DNA of 64,000 nt from Paenibacillus sp. MAHUQ-63 (GCF_028765165.1 NZ_JARADB010000002.1:930001-994000); one strand, 5' to 3'. Positions 50,365-60,602 are shown, counted from the stretch's first letter. Notes: generated by a model from the letters alone, not told the origin. Translations and numbers: made by a program.

Positions 50365-51318
50365 ATGCAGAAAAAGCATTTCATATGGCGGGATGAAGAA
50401 CAGAAGGATCACCATGTTTACGAATGGCTGCCGGAAGGGGATGCAGCCGTCAAAGCCATCGTCCAAATCGCACATGGCATGGCGGAAACGGCGGCCAGGT
50501 ATGAACGATTGGCGGAAGAGCTTACAGGTAGAGGCTATGCGGTCTATGCGAACGATCATCTCGGTCATGGGCGGACGGCGGGTTCGCCGGAAGCGGTCGG
50601 GGTGTTCGGGAAGGACAGCTTTCATCGAATGGTCCGTCATATGGGACAGATTACCGATCAGATCCGGAAACGGCATCCGAGTAGGCGGCCGCTGTTTGTT
50701 ATGGGACACAGCATGGGGTCGTTTCTGACGCAGCATTATATGGGTTCTTATGCGGCGCTGCATCCGGACCAAGTGCAGGGCATCGTGTTGTCCGGTTCGA
50801 ACGGCAAAGAAGGAGCTGCGCTGCAAGCGGGGATCCTGCTCGCGGCTTCGGAAGCCGCTGTGTGGGGAGAGCATCACCGCAGCACTCTGTTGACGGCGCT
50901 ATCTTTCGGCGCCTACAACAAGAAGTTCGCCCCGAACCGTACGCCGTATGACTGGCTCAGCAGGGACGCGGCGGAGGTTGATGCCTATATGGCGGATCCC
51001 TATTGCGGCGTAACGTTTACAGCGGGCTTTTTCCGGGATTTCTTCCGCGGGTTGAAGGAGATCCATCGTCCCGCCCATCTGCGGAGGGTGCCGAAGGAGC
51101 TGCCGGTCTATATTTTCTCGGGCGAGGAAGACCCGGTTGGCGGGCACGGGCGGGGAGTACGCGCTTTAATTCGCACGTACCAGCAGTTAGGATTGAAGGA
51201 CGTCAGCTCCAAGCTGTATCCAGGCGGACGGCATGAGATGCTGAACGAGGTGAACCGTGAGGAAGTGACGGCGGATTTGGCCGACTGGTTGGACCGGCAA
51301 GTCGAGCGGATAACGTAG
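50365..51318 (+). CDS. Alpha/beta hydrolase, lysophospholipase/monoglyceride lipase type
   Basis: A 317-residue serine hydrolase of the Hydrolase_4 family: AHGMAETAARY, NDHLGHG, nucleophile GHSMG near 117, acid in SGEEDPVGG and His in GGRHEML. Family members hydrolyse lysophospholipids or monoacylglycerols, as B. subtilis YtpA does in bacilysocin synthesis. Cytoplasmic by lack of signal. A GAAGGGCGGGG site precedes the ATG. Monocistronic by appearance. Confidence 0.82.
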   Translation: MQKKHFIWRDEEQKDHHVYEWLPEGDAAVKAIVQIAHGMAETAARYERLAEELTGRGYAVYANDHLGHGRTAGSPEAVGVFGKDSFHRMVRHMGQITDQIRKRHPSRRPLFVMGHSMGSFLTQHYMGSYAALHPDQVQGIVLSGSNGKEGAALQAGILLAASEAAVWGEHHRSTLLTALSFGAYNKKFAPNRTPYDWLSRDAAEVDAYMADPYCGVTFTAGFFRDFFRGLKEIHRPAHLRRVPKELPVYIFSGEEDPVGGHGRGVRALIRTYQQLGLKDVSSKLYPGGRHEMLNEVNREEVTADLADWLDRQVERIT

Positions 51319-51398
51319 ATGGACTTGCCGGAGATAGAGCGGCATTTGCGAGAAGTGCATATTTAGCCTTTGCTGGCTGTGGAAATAAGGCTATCCGG

Positions 51399-51821
51399 CT
51401 AGGCATTGCGCTGAAGCTGCAAGGCAATGCCCTGGCGGTCGATTTGGATCCAGTATTCGGCGATTCGCTCGTTCTCGACGCGATAAACGGCGCTGGCGAT
51501 CTCGACGACCGGTTTGCCTGTCGGCGCATATCCGTCTACTTCGCCGATATGCGTGCCGGTTTGCTTCCAGCGAACGTAGACGCGGTCGTTCTGAGCGATT
51601 AGCTCCTGGATTTCCAATTGGAAAGAACCGTAGGCGGCGATCATTTCCCGGACATGGTCGGCATAGTTCGCCGGCGTACGGCGGACGGTGGTTTCCTTCT
51701 CCGCGGTCACTTGATGGGCCAGGACGTGTTCGGCCATATAGCGGTGCGCACTGTCGGGTTGGCTTCCGGAACGAACATGATGGAAAAATTGCTGAATGAC
51801 TTCAGTCGGTGTCAGGGGCAT
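51399..51821 (-). CDS. SnoaL-like (NTF2-fold) protein
   Basis: A 140-residue NTF2-fold protein of the SnoaL/ester-cyclase type: PTEVIQQFFHHVRSG at the start, then HVLAHQ and RVYVRWKQTGTHIGEVDGYA, and a closing YWIQIDRQGIALQL. The family includes polyketide cyclases and many proteins of unknown use. GGAGAGTTTC precedes the ATG. No obvious pathway context. Confidence 0.75.
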   Translation of the reverse strand: MPLTPTEVIQQFFHHVRSGSQPDSAHRYMAEHVLAHQVTAEKETTVRRTPANYADHVREMIAAYGSFQLEIQELIAQNDRVYVRWKQTGTHIGEVDGYAPTGKPVVEIASAVYRVENERIAEYWIQIDRQGIALQLQRNA

Positions 51822-51883
51822 AATGAAACTCTCCTTGTAAGTAAATTAGCATGAGTGTAATGGAAATGATCTCATAGCACAAG

Positions 51884-51926
51884 TAAAAAATAAACCCCGC
51901 AGAGGCTGAAGAAGGCCTAAGCGGGG
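51884..51926 (-). terminator. Terminator of the fadR-etfB-etfA operon
   Basis: On the minus strand, CCCCGC, a 20-base loop with a smaller AGGC/GCCT pairing, GCGGGG, then TTTATTTTTT. It lies seven bases after the etfA stop. Confidence 0.85.
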
Positions 51927-51933
51927 TGATTTG

Positions 51934-52917
51934 TTATTTCAACAGCTGCCGGAATTCCTCGGTCAGCAGCGGCACGACCTCGAACAGATCGCCGACGATG
52001 CCGTAGTCGGCGACTTTGAAGATCGGCGCCTCCGCATCCTTGTTAATCGCGATGATGACGCGCGAGGAGCTCATCCCCGCCAAATGCTGGATGGCGCCGC
52101 TAATACCGCACGCGATGTAGATTTCCGGCGTCACGACCTTGCCGGTCTGGCCGATCTGCATCGCGTATTCGCAGTACCCCGCGTCGCAGGCTCCGCGGGA
52201 AGCGCCGACAGCGCCGCCCAAGACGGCAGCCAGCTCTTCGAGCGGCCGGAAGCCTTCGGCGCTGCGCACGCCCCGTCCGCCGGAGACGACGATCTTGGCT
52301 TCCGCCAAGTCTATTGTGCCGGACGTTTTCTTCACGACCTCCCGAATGACGCTGCGCAGCGAGGGAGTGGGGTAAGCAACATCGATCACCGAAGCCTGGC
52401 GCGAAGCGTCCGGCTCCTGCGCGGCGATGTTGTTCGGCCGGATCGTCACGACCCAGGTGCCGTCCGGGTCGGTGAACGTTTTCTGCTCAACCGCCTTGCC
52501 GGCGTAGAGCGGGCGGGTGAACGTGACGCCATCCCCGCTGCGGGCAATCGCCGTCACGTCCGAGAGCTGGCCGGCGCCAAGTTTCGCAGCGGCCAGCGGC
52601 GCAAGATCGCGGCCGGCTGCCGTGTGGCCGAAGTAGAGCGCTCCCGGCTTCGCTTCTGCCATAACCGCGAGCAGCGCGCTCAAATAGGCTTCCGGGTTGT
52701 AGCTCTCAAGCGCCGTATCTTCTACGGCATAGACGGACTCTGCGCCATAGGCGGCAAGCTCGCCGGCAAGCGCTTTGGTTCCGCTGCCTCCGATCAAGAC
52801 GGCATGGATGGCATCGCCATTCCCGGCGGACAGCTGCGCAGCGCGCAGCGCTTCGAAGGATACTTGACGCAGCTTGCCACCGCGAGCTTCAGCAACGACG
52901 AGAAATGTTTTCGCCAT
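51934..52917 (-). CDS. etfA: Electron transfer flavoprotein alpha subunit
   Basis: A 327-residue ETF alpha subunit. The C-terminal FAD domain shows [36 protein letters not shown] and GAIQHLAGM. With EtfB it accepts electrons from acyl-CoA dehydrogenase FadE and passes them to a membrane oxidoreductase (FadF). It sits 18 bases behind etfB with AGGGGAGG before its ATG. Confidence 0.95.
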   Translation of the reverse strand: MAKTFLVVAEARGGKLRQVSFEALRAAQLSAGNGDAIHAVLIGGSGTKALAGELAAYGAESVYAVEDTALESYNPEAYLSALLAVMAEAKPGALYFGHTAAGRDLAPLAAAKLGAGQLSDVTAIARSGDGVTFTRPLYAGKAVEQKTFTDPDGTWVVTIRPNNIAAQEPDASRQASVIDVAYPTPSLRSVIREVVKKTSGTIDLAEAKIVVSGGRGVRSAEGFRPLEELAAVLGGAVGASRGACDAGYCEYAMQIGQTGKVVTPEIYIACGISGAIQHLAGMSSSRVIIAINKDAEAPIFKVADYGIVGDLFEVVPLLTEEFRQLLK

Positions 52918-52935
52918 ACAGGTAACCTCCCCTTC

Positions 52936-53700
52936 TTAGATCACTTTGGATTCGTGGCGCAAGGCTTGCACTAATTCCGAGACCTGCTGGGCAAGCTCGC
53001 CTTGGAGAATGCGTCCGGCTTGACGCTCAGGCGGCAGCGTCAAGGCGAGCCGCGACGTCTTGGCGACAGCTGATGCAGCGCCGTCGATATCATCCAGCGA
53101 TAAGTGCCGGAACGGCTTTTTCTTCGCCTTCATAATGCCCGGCAGGGAAGGATAGCGCGGCTCGTTCAAGCCCTGCTGCGCCGTGAAGAGGGCAGGGAGC
53201 GGAACTTCGATCACCTCGATGTCGCCTTCCGCATCGCGGTGCGCAACCGCTGTGCTCCCGGTTATTTCAAGCTTCGTAATTGACGCCGCGTGCGGCAGAT
53301 CGAGCAGGGAGGCAAGCCGGATGGCTACTTGGCCGGCGCCGTTGTCTACCGAGAAGTTGCCGCCTAGCAGCAGGTCGTAAGCTTCGCTGCGCAAATAATG
53401 CGCCAATATTTCGGCAACCTCGAACTCATCGCCTTGAATGCGCTCATCCGAAATGAGTACGGCTTCGTCGGCTCCCATGGCGAGCGCGGTGCGCAGCGCC
53501 TCAGCTGTGCGTTCGGGTCCGACGGACAGCAGCGTCACTTTCCCTCCGAATTCGTCCCGCAGCTGGATAGCCTGCTCGACGGCGTATTCATCGTACGGGT
53601 TAATCACGAATTTGGCGCCATCCTCTTGAACGGCTCCATCTTGCAGGACAATTCGCTCTTCTGTATCGAACGTTTGCTTCAATAACACAAAAATGTCCAT
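52936..53700 (-). CDS. etfB: Electron transfer flavoprotein beta subunit
   Basis: A 254-residue ETF beta subunit: MDIFVLLKQTFDTEERI, NPYDEYAVEQAI, GADEAVLISDE and the AMP-binding GAGQVAIRLASLL region. It pairs with EtfA. ATG 53,700 is selected because GGAAGGAG sits correctly upstream; a TTG two codons earlier is possible. It is 39 bases after fadR in the same operon. Confidence 0.94.
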   Translation of the reverse strand: MDIFVLLKQTFDTEERIVLQDGAVQEDGAKFVINPYDEYAVEQAIQLRDEFGGKVTLLSVGPERTAEALRTALAMGADEAVLISDERIQGDEFEVAEILAHYLRSEAYDLLLGGNFSVDNGAGQVAIRLASLLDLPHAASITKLEITGSTAVAHRDAEGDIEVIEVPLPALFTAQQGLNEPRYPSLPGIMKAKKKPFRHLSLDDIDGAASAVAKTSRLALTLPPERQAGRILQGELAQQVSELVQALRHESKVI

Positions 53701-53739
53701 AGCCAAGCTCCTTCCTGAATATACATAGTATACGGACGC

Positions 53740-54327
53740 TTAAGACTCGATGCCTTTCATGAAGAAGTTAACGGTGGGGCCGACTTGAGCGGTTAGCGAA
53801 TACTTCTGCCCGGAGATGAGCCAAGAAGTCACGACTTCGTCCATACCGCCGAAGATCAGCAGTCTGACGAGCTTCACATCGATATCGGCACGGAAGCTTC
53901 CGTCGCGCTTGCCTCTTTCTAATATATTTTCGATCAGGATAATATATCTCTTGAGTGCTTGGCCGATCTCTTGACGAAGCTCCAGATCGCTCTGTCTAAG
54001 CTCGATTTGCGTAAGGAAAGCCAGATTGACATTGGCCTCCAGTTCGCCGAAGTGAATTTCGCAAACCTTCCGCAGGGCTTCCTTCGCCGTCATTTCTTCC
54101 GTAACGCCTTGGTTGAACTTCTCTACAAGCTCGCCTAATTTCTCTTGAAACAAGCCGGTCAGAATATCCTCCTTCTTCTTGAAATATAAGTAGATGGTTC
54201 CGTCGGCCACCCCTGCCTCCTTGGCAATTCGGGATACTTGTGATTTGTGAAAACCGTATTCGGCGAACACTTTCAGCGCGCCTTCGAGGATAGCGTAATA
54301 CTTGTCTGGTTTTTTGCTACTTGTCAA
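53740..54327 (-). CDS. fadR: TetR-family fatty-acid degradation repressor FadR
   Basis: About 195 residues. A TetR helix-turn-helix (SQVSRIAKEAGVADGTIYLY) is followed by a ligand-binding helical domain. Sequence and context match B. subtilis FadR (YsiA), which represses beta-oxidation genes and lets go when it binds long-chain acyl-CoA. TTG 54,327 is preferred: GAGGTGATC is a near-perfect site in front of it, whereas GTG 54,336 falls inside that site. A FadR palindrome lies in its own promoter, so it is autoregulated. Confidence 0.92.
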   Translation of the reverse strand: MTSSKKPDKYYAILEGALKVFAEYGFHKSQVSRIAKEAGVADGTIYLYFKKKEDILTGLFQEKLGELVEKFNQGVTEEMTAKEALRKVCEIHFGELEANVNLAFLTQIELRQSDLELRQEIGQALKRYIILIENILERGKRDGSFRADIDVKLVRLLIFGGMDEVVTSWLISGQKYSLTAQVGPTVNFFMKGIES

Positions 54328-54361
54328 GGAGATCACCTCGGTGTTAAGATACTGATATCGG

Positions 54362-54379
54362 TGAATGAATACTCATTCA
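54362..54379. promoter_or_regulatory. FadR operator
   Basis: TGAATGAATACTCATTCA, an 18-base near-perfect palindrome identical to the B. subtilis FadR consensus (TGAATGAMTANTCATTCA). It lies just downstream of the fadR -10 box, at about +5 to +22, where bound FadR would block the fadR-etfBA transcript; it could also act on the divergent fadF transcript. Confidence 0.92.
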
Positions 54380-54390
54380 TTTTTATTCTC

Positions 54391-54419
54391 ATCATAAAAT
54401 ACGCCGTACGCCTTGTCAA
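54391..54419 (-). promoter_or_regulatory. Sigma-A promoter of fadR-etfB-etfA
   Basis: On the minus strand TTGACA (54,419-54,414), 17-base spacer, TATGAT (54,396-54,391). The FadR operator follows directly. Confidence 0.85.
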
Positions 54420-54573
54420 CGACTTATTCAGCCTAAGAAGCAAGTAAGAAAGTTAGCCGGCTTACACCATGCAGATAAGCATTTTTCAGACTCTGGCAAT
54501 AGAGGAATATGGAACTTGCTTTTTTACGTTGTCTGCATGTAAGCGCTATCTTCATTGGTTAAGGAGGTCTTCT

Positions 54574-56607
54574 ATGATTGCTTCGCTCGTTCAGTTCGTA
54601 TTGTTTCTGGCGGTTACGGGATGTGCTCTGTACTTGTTCTGGAGGGTCGTATATCACCGCTATTTGTACATTCAGCTCGGGAAAGAAGTGAATTTGAAGC
54701 AGGAAGCGAAAGCCCGGCTGAAGGAATTCGCCGTCCAAGTGTTCGGACAGACGAAGCTGCTGAAGGATAGGAAGAGCGGGATCATGCATATCATCATCTT
54801 TTACGGCTTCCTTATTCTGCAGTTAGGTGCACTCGATCTCATTCTGAAAGGATTAATCGGCCGTGGTTTGCCGCTTCCGGGCTACGACTATTTCACATTC
54901 ATTCAAGAAGTGACGGTTGCTTTGATTGTGCTGGCCATGGGGTACGCCACATACCGCCGGTATATCGAGAAACTGAAGAGGCTGAAGCGCGGATGGAAGC
55001 CGAGTATCGTCGTTTTCTTTATTTTCTTCCTCATGCTTTCCGTCGTGGTGAGCGGTGGCTTCGAGCGGGTACGCGAAGGGGCCGGCATTTCAAGGTTCGC
55101 CCCTATTTCCTCGGTCTTCGCCGTCCTTTTCAGCGGATTGTCGCATACGGGCGCAACGATCGGTTTCTATGCGAGCTGGTGGATGCATCTGCTGATCCTT
55201 CTGGCCTTCCTGGTCTATGTGCCGCAGTCCAAACATTTTCATATCCTGACAGCTCCGCTTAATATATGGCTTCGTCGCACGGAGCCTGTCGGGAAGCTGG
55301 CGTCTCTGCAATTGGAGGATGAGGATGCGGAATCGTTCGGCGTTGGGAAAATCGAAGATTTCACCCGGAAGCAGATGCTTGATTTCTATTCCTGTGTTGA
55401 GTGCGGGCGATGCACAAGTATGTGCCCGGCCCATACGACAGGCAAGCTGCTTTCCCCGATGCATTTGATCACGAAGCTGCGCGATCATCTGACGGAGAAG
55501 GGCGCTGCCATCACGTCGAAATCGCCGTGGGTGCCTGCTGCGGCCTTCGCAGCAAGCAGCGGACACAATCCGCTGGAGGTGGAATTGATCGGCGGTGTGA
55601 TTACCGAAGAGGAGCTGTGGGCTTGTACGACCTGCCGTAATTGCGAGGATCAGTGCCCCGTAGGCAACGAACATGTGGATAAAATTATTGATTTGCGCCG
55701 TTATCTGGTACTGACTCAGGGCATCATGCCGCATGACGGCCAACGCGCGCTGCAAAATATCGAACGCCAGGGCAATCCGTGGGGAATAAGCCGCAACGAT
55801 CGCGTCAAATGGGTGAAGGAAGTTGATCCCCATAACGAGCTCAATGTTCGTACTGTGAAGGAAAATCCTCAGTTCGACTATTTATTTTTCTTGGGGTCGA
55901 TGGGGGCTTACGATAACCGCAGCCGCAAAATTACGCATGCCTTCGTGAAGCTGATGAATGAAGCCGGCATCTCCTTTGCGATACTCGGCAATGAGGAGAA
56001 AAACTCCGGCGATACGCCCCGCCGCATGGGGAACGAATTCTTGTTCCAGCAGCTCTGTGCCGACAATATCGCCACTTTCCAGAAGTATAAGGTTCGCAAG
56101 ATCGTTACGACCTGTCCGCACACCTACCATATTTTCAAAAATGAGTACCCCGAATTCGGGTTGGATGCCGAAGTGTTTCACCATACGGAGCTGCTCGATG
56201 CATGGCTGAAGGAAGGGCGTCTGAAGCCGCAGTATGACGTGCCGGAACGCATTACGTATCACGATTCCTGTTATTTGGGCCGCTACAACGAAGTCTATGA
56301 GGAGCCTCGCCGCATCTTACGTGCGATTCCAGGCGTGGAGCTTCTCGAGCAGGCGCGTTCCCGGGAGAACAGCATGTGCTGCGGAGCTGGCGGCGGCATG
56401 ATGTGGATGGAGGAGACGGCCGGCACGCGCGTCAATATCGCCCGCACCGAACAGCTGTTAAGCGTGAAACCGACTGTTATTTCATCCGCATGTCCTTATT
56501 GTTTGACGATGGTGGAGGATGGGACGAAGATGAAGGAGGTTGGGGACGAAGTCAAAGCGCGGGATATCGCTGAAATTCTGGCTCTCTCGGTATTCGGCGG
56601 AGCCTAA
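54574..56607 (+). CDS. fadF: FadF-like iron-sulfur membrane oxidoreductase
   Basis: About 677 residues. The N-terminal ~230 carry five or so membrane helices (nitrate-reductase-gamma/HdrE-like). Then two 4Fe-4S motifs, CVECGRCTSMCP and CTTCRNCEDQCP, and a CCG domain region with YHDSCYLGRYN and CCGAGGG. B. subtilis FadF (YwjF) has this form and is thought to carry electrons from ETF to the quinone pool. TAAGGAGG supports ATG 54,574; an upstream ATG at 54,469 has none. It is the first gene of the divergent operon. Confidence 0.9.
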   Translation: MIASLVQFVLFLAVTGCALYLFWRVVYHRYLYIQLGKEVNLKQEAKARLKEFAVQVFGQTKLLKDRKSGIMHIIIFYGFLILQLGALDLILKGLIGRGLPLPGYDYFTFIQEVTVALIVLAMGYATYRRYIEKLKRLKRGWKPSIVVFFIFFLMLSVVVSGGFERVREGAGISRFAPISSVFAVLFSGLSHTGATIGFYASWWMHLLILLAFLVYVPQSKHFHILTAPLNIWLRRTEPVGKLASLQLEDEDAESFGVGKIEDFTRKQMLDFYSCVECGRCTSMCPAHTTGKLLSPMHLITKLRDHLTEKGAAITSKSPWVPAAAFAASSGHNPLEVELIGGVITEEELWACTTCRNCEDQCPVGNEHVDKIIDLRRYLVLTQGIMPHDGQRALQNIERQGNPWGISRNDRVKWVKEVDPHNELNVRTVKENPQFDYLFFLGSMGAYDNRSRKITHAFVKLMNEAGISFAILGNEEKNSGDTPRRMGNEFLFQQLCADNIATFQKYKVRKIVTTCPHTYHIFKNEYPEFGLDAEVFHHTELLDAWLKEGRLKPQYDVPERITYHDSCYLGRYNEVYEEPRRILRAIPGVELLEQARSRENSMCCGAGGGMMWMEETAGTRVNIARTEQLLSVKPTVISSACPYCLTMVEDGTKMKEVGDEVKARDIAEILALSVFGGA

Positions 56608-56639
56608 GTCTGAATAATTCATGTAGGAGGATGATCCAT

Positions 56640-59033
56640 ATGACAAAGATTCGTTCTGCTGCCGTCATCGGCTCCGGTGTGATGGGCTCCGGCATTGCCG
56701 CCCATTTGGCTAACGCAGGTATCCCCGTGCTGCTGCTCGATATCGTACCGGCAGCGCTTCTGCCGCAAGAAGAAGGAGCGGGGCTGACGCTGGAGCATCC
56801 GAAGGTGCGCAACCGGCTTGCAGTCAGTGCGCTGGATAAGCTCAAGAAGACGAACCCTGCACCCCTGTACAGTGAAGAGTTCGCCCAACGGATTACACCC
56901 GGCAATCTGGAGGACGATTTGGCGAAGCTGAGCCAAGTTGATTGGATTATCGAGGTGATTGTCGAGAACTTGCAGGCGAAGCAGCAGCTCCTCAGCCGGA
57001 TTGAGACGGTATGGAAACCTGGAACGGTCGTGAGCTCGAATACGTCGGGCATCTCCATCAATGCGATGGTTCAAAATGCGGGTGATGCATTCAAGAAGCA
57101 TTTTCTCGGGACTCACTTTTTCAATCCCCCTCGTTACATGAAATTGTTGGAAATAATCCCCAGTGAAAAGACGGATCCGGCCATTGTCGCCTATATGACG
57201 GAATTTTGTGAGAAGAAGCTGGGCAAAGGCGTCGTGCAGGCGAAAGATACGCCGAATTTCATAGCTAACCGGATCGGAACTTACGGGCTGCTCGTAACGC
57301 TGAGGGAAATGGCGGCCGGCGGATATTCCGTCGAAGAAGTGGATGCTGTAACCGGTCCGGCGATGGGCCGTCCGAAGAGCGCGACGTTCCGAACATTGGA
57401 TCTGGTCGGCTTAGACACCTTCGTGCATGTGGCCGGCAATGTGTTCGATCTGGTGGATGATCCGCAAGAGAAGGAAATCTTCAACTCGCCGGACATGTTG
57501 CGGAGCATGGTGGCCAAAGGCTGGATCGGGGAGAAAGCGGGCCAAGGGTTTTATAAGAAAGTCAAGTCTGAATCTGGAAAAGTAATCCAGGCGCTTGATT
57601 TGAACACGATGGGTTATACGCCGAGCCGCAAAATCTCGTCGGCTTCCCTGGAAGCGGCGAAGCAGGCGAAAGGAACGAGAGCGAAGCTGAAAGCGCTGCT
57701 GGGTGCGAAGGACCGGTACTCCGAACTGGCGTGGAACATTCTGAAGCCTGTGCTCCTGTACGCTGCGGAGAAGCTGGATGAGATCGCGGACTCCATCGCT
57801 GAGATCGATAACGCACTCAAGTGGGGCTTTAACTGGGATCTGGGGCCGTTCGAGACCTGGGATGCGATCGGTCTGAAGCACTCCGTGGAACGAATGGAAG
57901 CGGAAGGCAGCAAGGTGCCGGAGTGGGTGAAAGCTTGGATTGCGTCCGGCCATGACAGCTTCTACCGGCAAGAAGAGGGGCGGAGCTTCTACTACTTGAA
58001 AAACGAATATCGCGGCGTCGAAACCCGGACGGAGCACATCTCGCTGGCGGCGCTCAAACAGCAAAATAAAATCATACGGTCGAACAGCGGCGCGAACTTG
58101 ATCGATATCGGCGACGGTGTCGCTTGCCTGGAATTTCAATCGCCGAACAATGCCATCGGAGGCGACATCCTCACGATGATTCAGCACAGCGTGGACGAGG
58201 TCCGCCGTAATTACCGCGGGCTTGTGGTCGCCAATGAAGGCAAGAACTTCTGCGTCGGCGCCAACTTGATGCTGCTCTTGATGGAAGCGCAGGACGAGGA
58301 GTGGGATGAAGTGGACGGCATCATCCGCTTGTTCCAGAATGCGATGATGAAGCTGAAAGGGTTGGAGAAGCCAGTCGTTGCCGCACCGCACAAAATGACG
58401 CTCGGCGGCGGTGTCGAAGCGTGTATGCCGGCAGATCAAATTATTTTCGCGTCGGAAACCTATTACGGTCTCGTTGAGGTTGGAGTCGGCTTAATTCCGG
58501 CAGGCGGCGGCTGCAAAGAATTGGCGCTGCGGGCCAGCTCGCAGGTGCGCGATCCGGAGGTCGATCTGCAGCCGTGGATCAACGCCAGCTTCGAAACGGT
58601 GGCGATGGCGAAGGTATCCGCAAGCGGTCACGATACCAAACGGCTCGGGTTCATGCGGCCGCAGGATACCGTCGTAATCAATCCGGATTACCGGATCTAT
58701 GAAGCCAAGCAAGCCGTTCTACGCATGGATGCGGCAGGCTACACGCCGCCTGCGCAGGAGAAAATTCGTGTTGTCGGCGAGAATGGCAAAGCCGTTATGC
58801 AAGTGGGCGCCTACACGATGAAGCAGGGCGGTTACGCCAGCGATCACGATGTGCTGATTGCGAATAAACTTGCGCACGTGCTGGCCGGCGGCAATGTGCC
58901 TGCCGGGACGCTCGTGACGGAACAGTATCTGCTCGATCTGGAGCGGGAAGCCTTCCTCAGCCTGTGTGGGGAGCCGAAGACGCAGCAGCGCATGCAATAT
59001 ATGCTGTCCAATGGTAAGCCGCTGCGCAACTAA
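56640..59033 (+). CDS. fadN: 3-hydroxyacyl-CoA dehydrogenase/enoyl-CoA hydratase FadN
   Basis: About 797 residues. The N-terminal half is an L-3-hydroxyacyl-CoA dehydrogenase: Rossmann GSGVMGSGIAAHLANAG and catalytic GTHFFNPPRYMKLLEI (His-Glu pair). The C-terminal part from about 470 is an enoyl-CoA hydratase with GKNFCVGANL and EVGVGLIPAGGGCKE. Domain order is the reverse of E. coli FadB and as in B. subtilis FadN. ATG 56,640 is right for AGGAGGATG; the ATG at 56,631 falls in that site. Confidence 0.94.
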   Translation: MTKIRSAAVIGSGVMGSGIAAHLANAGIPVLLLDIVPAALLPQEEGAGLTLEHPKVRNRLAVSALDKLKKTNPAPLYSEEFAQRITPGNLEDDLAKLSQVDWIIEVIVENLQAKQQLLSRIETVWKPGTVVSSNTSGISINAMVQNAGDAFKKHFLGTHFFNPPRYMKLLEIIPSEKTDPAIVAYMTEFCEKKLGKGVVQAKDTPNFIANRIGTYGLLVTLREMAAGGYSVEEVDAVTGPAMGRPKSATFRTLDLVGLDTFVHVAGNVFDLVDDPQEKEIFNSPDMLRSMVAKGWIGEKAGQGFYKKVKSESGKVIQALDLNTMGYTPSRKISSASLEAAKQAKGTRAKLKALLGAKDRYSELAWNILKPVLLYAAEKLDEIADSIAEIDNALKWGFNWDLGPFETWDAIGLKHSVERMEAEGSKVPEWVKAWIASGHDSFYRQEEGRSFYYLKNEYRGVETRTEHISLAALKQQNKIIRSNSGANLIDIGDGVACLEFQSPNNAIGGDILTMIQHSVDEVRRNYRGLVVANEGKNFCVGANLMLLLMEAQDEEWDEVDGIIRLFQNAMMKLKGLEKPVVAAPHKMTLGGGVEACMPADQIIFASETYYGLVEVGVGLIPAGGGCKELALRASSQVRDPEVDLQPWINASFETVAMAKVSASGHDTKRLGFMRPQDTVVINPDYRIYEAKQAVLRMDAAGYTPPAQEKIRVVGENGKAVMQVGAYTMKQGGYASDHDVLIANKLAHVLAGGNVPAGTLVTEQYLLDLEREAFLSLCGEPKTQQRMQYMLSNGKPLRN

Positions 59034-59087
59034 ATCGTGAGTTGAACGATAGCGTAAGCCCAACTCTAATCCTTGAGGTGAATGACG

Positions 59088-60269
59088 ATGAAGGAAGCAG
59101 TCATTGTATCGATAACGCGTACCGCCGTCGGCCGTGCGAAGAAAGGCAGCTTCGCTCAAACGAGAGCGGAGGATCTCGGCAAAGCCGTATTGGAGGAGGC
59201 CGTGCGCAGGGCGCCGGGACTCGAGAAAGGCGATGTCGACGACATCATTATCGGCTGTGCGATGCCGGAGGGCGAGCAAGGGCTGAACTTCGCCCGTACG
59301 ATGGCGCTCTATGCGGGCTTCCCGGTGACCGTGCCGGCGATCACGGTCAACCGGTTCTGCTCCTCCGGGCTGCAGGCCATCGCTTATGCGGCGGAGCGCA
59401 TCATGCTGGGTCACGCGGAGGTGATTATCGCCGGAGGCGTAGAGAGCATGAGCCACGTCCCGATGACGGGCTTCAAGCTCTCGCCGCATCCGCGGCTGGT
59501 TGAAACGATGCCCGAGGTGTACATGGGCATGGGGCATACGGCCGAAGCCGTGGCGGGGCGCTTCGGGGTTACGCGCGAGGCGCAGGATCTCTTCGCCACG
59601 CGAAGCCATCAGAAGGCGGCGGCTGCGATCGCCGCCGGCAAGTTCGTGGATGAGATCGTGCCGGTGGCGACGAGCGTGAAGGGGTTTGACGAACGCGGCG
59701 GAGCGTTTGAGCGTTCGTATGTGTTTGCCGTGGATGAGGGCGTGCGCCCGGATACATCCGTGGAAGGTCTTGCCAAGCTGAAGCCTGCGTTCAGCTTGAA
59801 CGGCACGGTGACGGCGGGCAACGCGTCACAGACGTCGGACGGCGCAGCGGCAGCCGTGCTGATGAGCCGTGAGCGCGCGGAGGCGCTGGGGCTGAAGCCG
59901 CTGGCGACGTTCAAGGCGTTCGCGCTTTCCGGCGTGGAGCCGGAAATTATGGGTGTGGGCCCGGTGAAGGCGATTCCGAAGGCTTTGAAAATGGCCGGGA
60001 TCTCCCTGGACCAGGTGGATCTGTTCGAAATTAACGAAGCGTTCGCCTCGCAATGCGTGCAGATCATTCGCGAGCTCGGCTTGAACGAAGAGCGGGTGAA
60101 CGTGAATGGAGGGGCGATTGCGCTCGGGCATCCGCTGGGGTGTACCGGCGCGAAGCTGACGACGAGCTTGATCTACGAGCTGCAGCGCCGGGGCGGCGGA
60201 TATGGCGTCGTCTCCATGTGTATCGGAGGCGGCATGGGGGCAGCGGGCGTCTTTCAGGTGCACGCTTAG
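59088..60269 (+). CDS. fadA: Acetyl-CoA acyltransferase (3-ketoacyl-CoA thiolase)
   Basis: A 393-residue thiolase: nucleophilic Cys in NRFCSSGLQ near 88, [16 protein letters not shown] with the active His, and the second Cys in [10 protein letters not shown]. It completes each beta-oxidation turn by releasing acetyl-CoA. ATG 59,088 is spaced to GAGGTGA; the ATG at 59,082 is too near. It lies 54 bases behind fadN. Confidence 0.95.
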   Translation: MKEAVIVSITRTAVGRAKKGSFAQTRAEDLGKAVLEEAVRRAPGLEKGDVDDIIIGCAMPEGEQGLNFARTMALYAGFPVTVPAITVNRFCSSGLQAIAYAAERIMLGHAEVIIAGGVESMSHVPMTGFKLSPHPRLVETMPEVYMGMGHTAEAVAGRFGVTREAQDLFATRSHQKAAAAIAAGKFVDEIVPVATSVKGFDERGGAFERSYVFAVDEGVRPDTSVEGLAKLKPAFSLNGTVTAGNASQTSDGAAAAVLMSRERAEALGLKPLATFKAFALSGVEPEIMGVGPVKAIPKALKMAGISLDQVDLFEINEAFASQCVQIIRELGLNEERVNVNGGAIALGHPLGCTGAKLTTSLIYELQRRGGGYGVVSMCIGGGMGAAGVFQVHA

Positions 60270-60318
60270 GTAGGATGGTCCGAACCGCGGCTGAGTTCGT
60301 TTGGCACATCCGCACACG

Positions 60319-60602
60319 TAACGGGAAATTCTCCTGTTAATTGGCTGATTCGGCAGTGTATTTACACTCGTAACAGGAAAATCTCCCGCTAATAAGGCGT
60401 TTTTGACTCTCGTTAAGACTGAAATGCATTGAATTAACGGGAGAAATTCCAGTTGCTAATAGGTGTTCATGCCGTTTCAGCAAAAATAACGGTATAAATT
60501 CCAGTTTATCATCGGCGAGCGAAGTTTTGCTTGGCATGGATCGGGAGATGTCCCTAACGGTGTGGTGTTTTGGCACATGTCACAGGAAATTCTCCCGCTA
60601 AT
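60319..60602. repeat. Array of five related ~25-bp units between fadA and fadE
   Basis: Units at about 60,319-60,341, 60,371-60,393, 60,435-60,460, 60,487-60,512 and 60,579-60,602 share the form TAAC(G/A)GGAAATTCTCC followed by (C/G)(C/T)TAAT. Several are weak dyads (GGGA...TCCC). Start-to-start spacings are roughly 52, 64, 52 and 92 bases. The first and last also share TTTGGCACAT upstream. No coding frame fits this 415-base gap. Probably a dispersed intergenic repeat family or an array of protein-binding sites. Confidence 0.6.

Noticed and set aside
57411..58439. 342-codon minus-strand frame within fadN
   Set aside because: Antisense to a clear, full-length FadN; translation is rich in His/Arg/Phe with no known motif.
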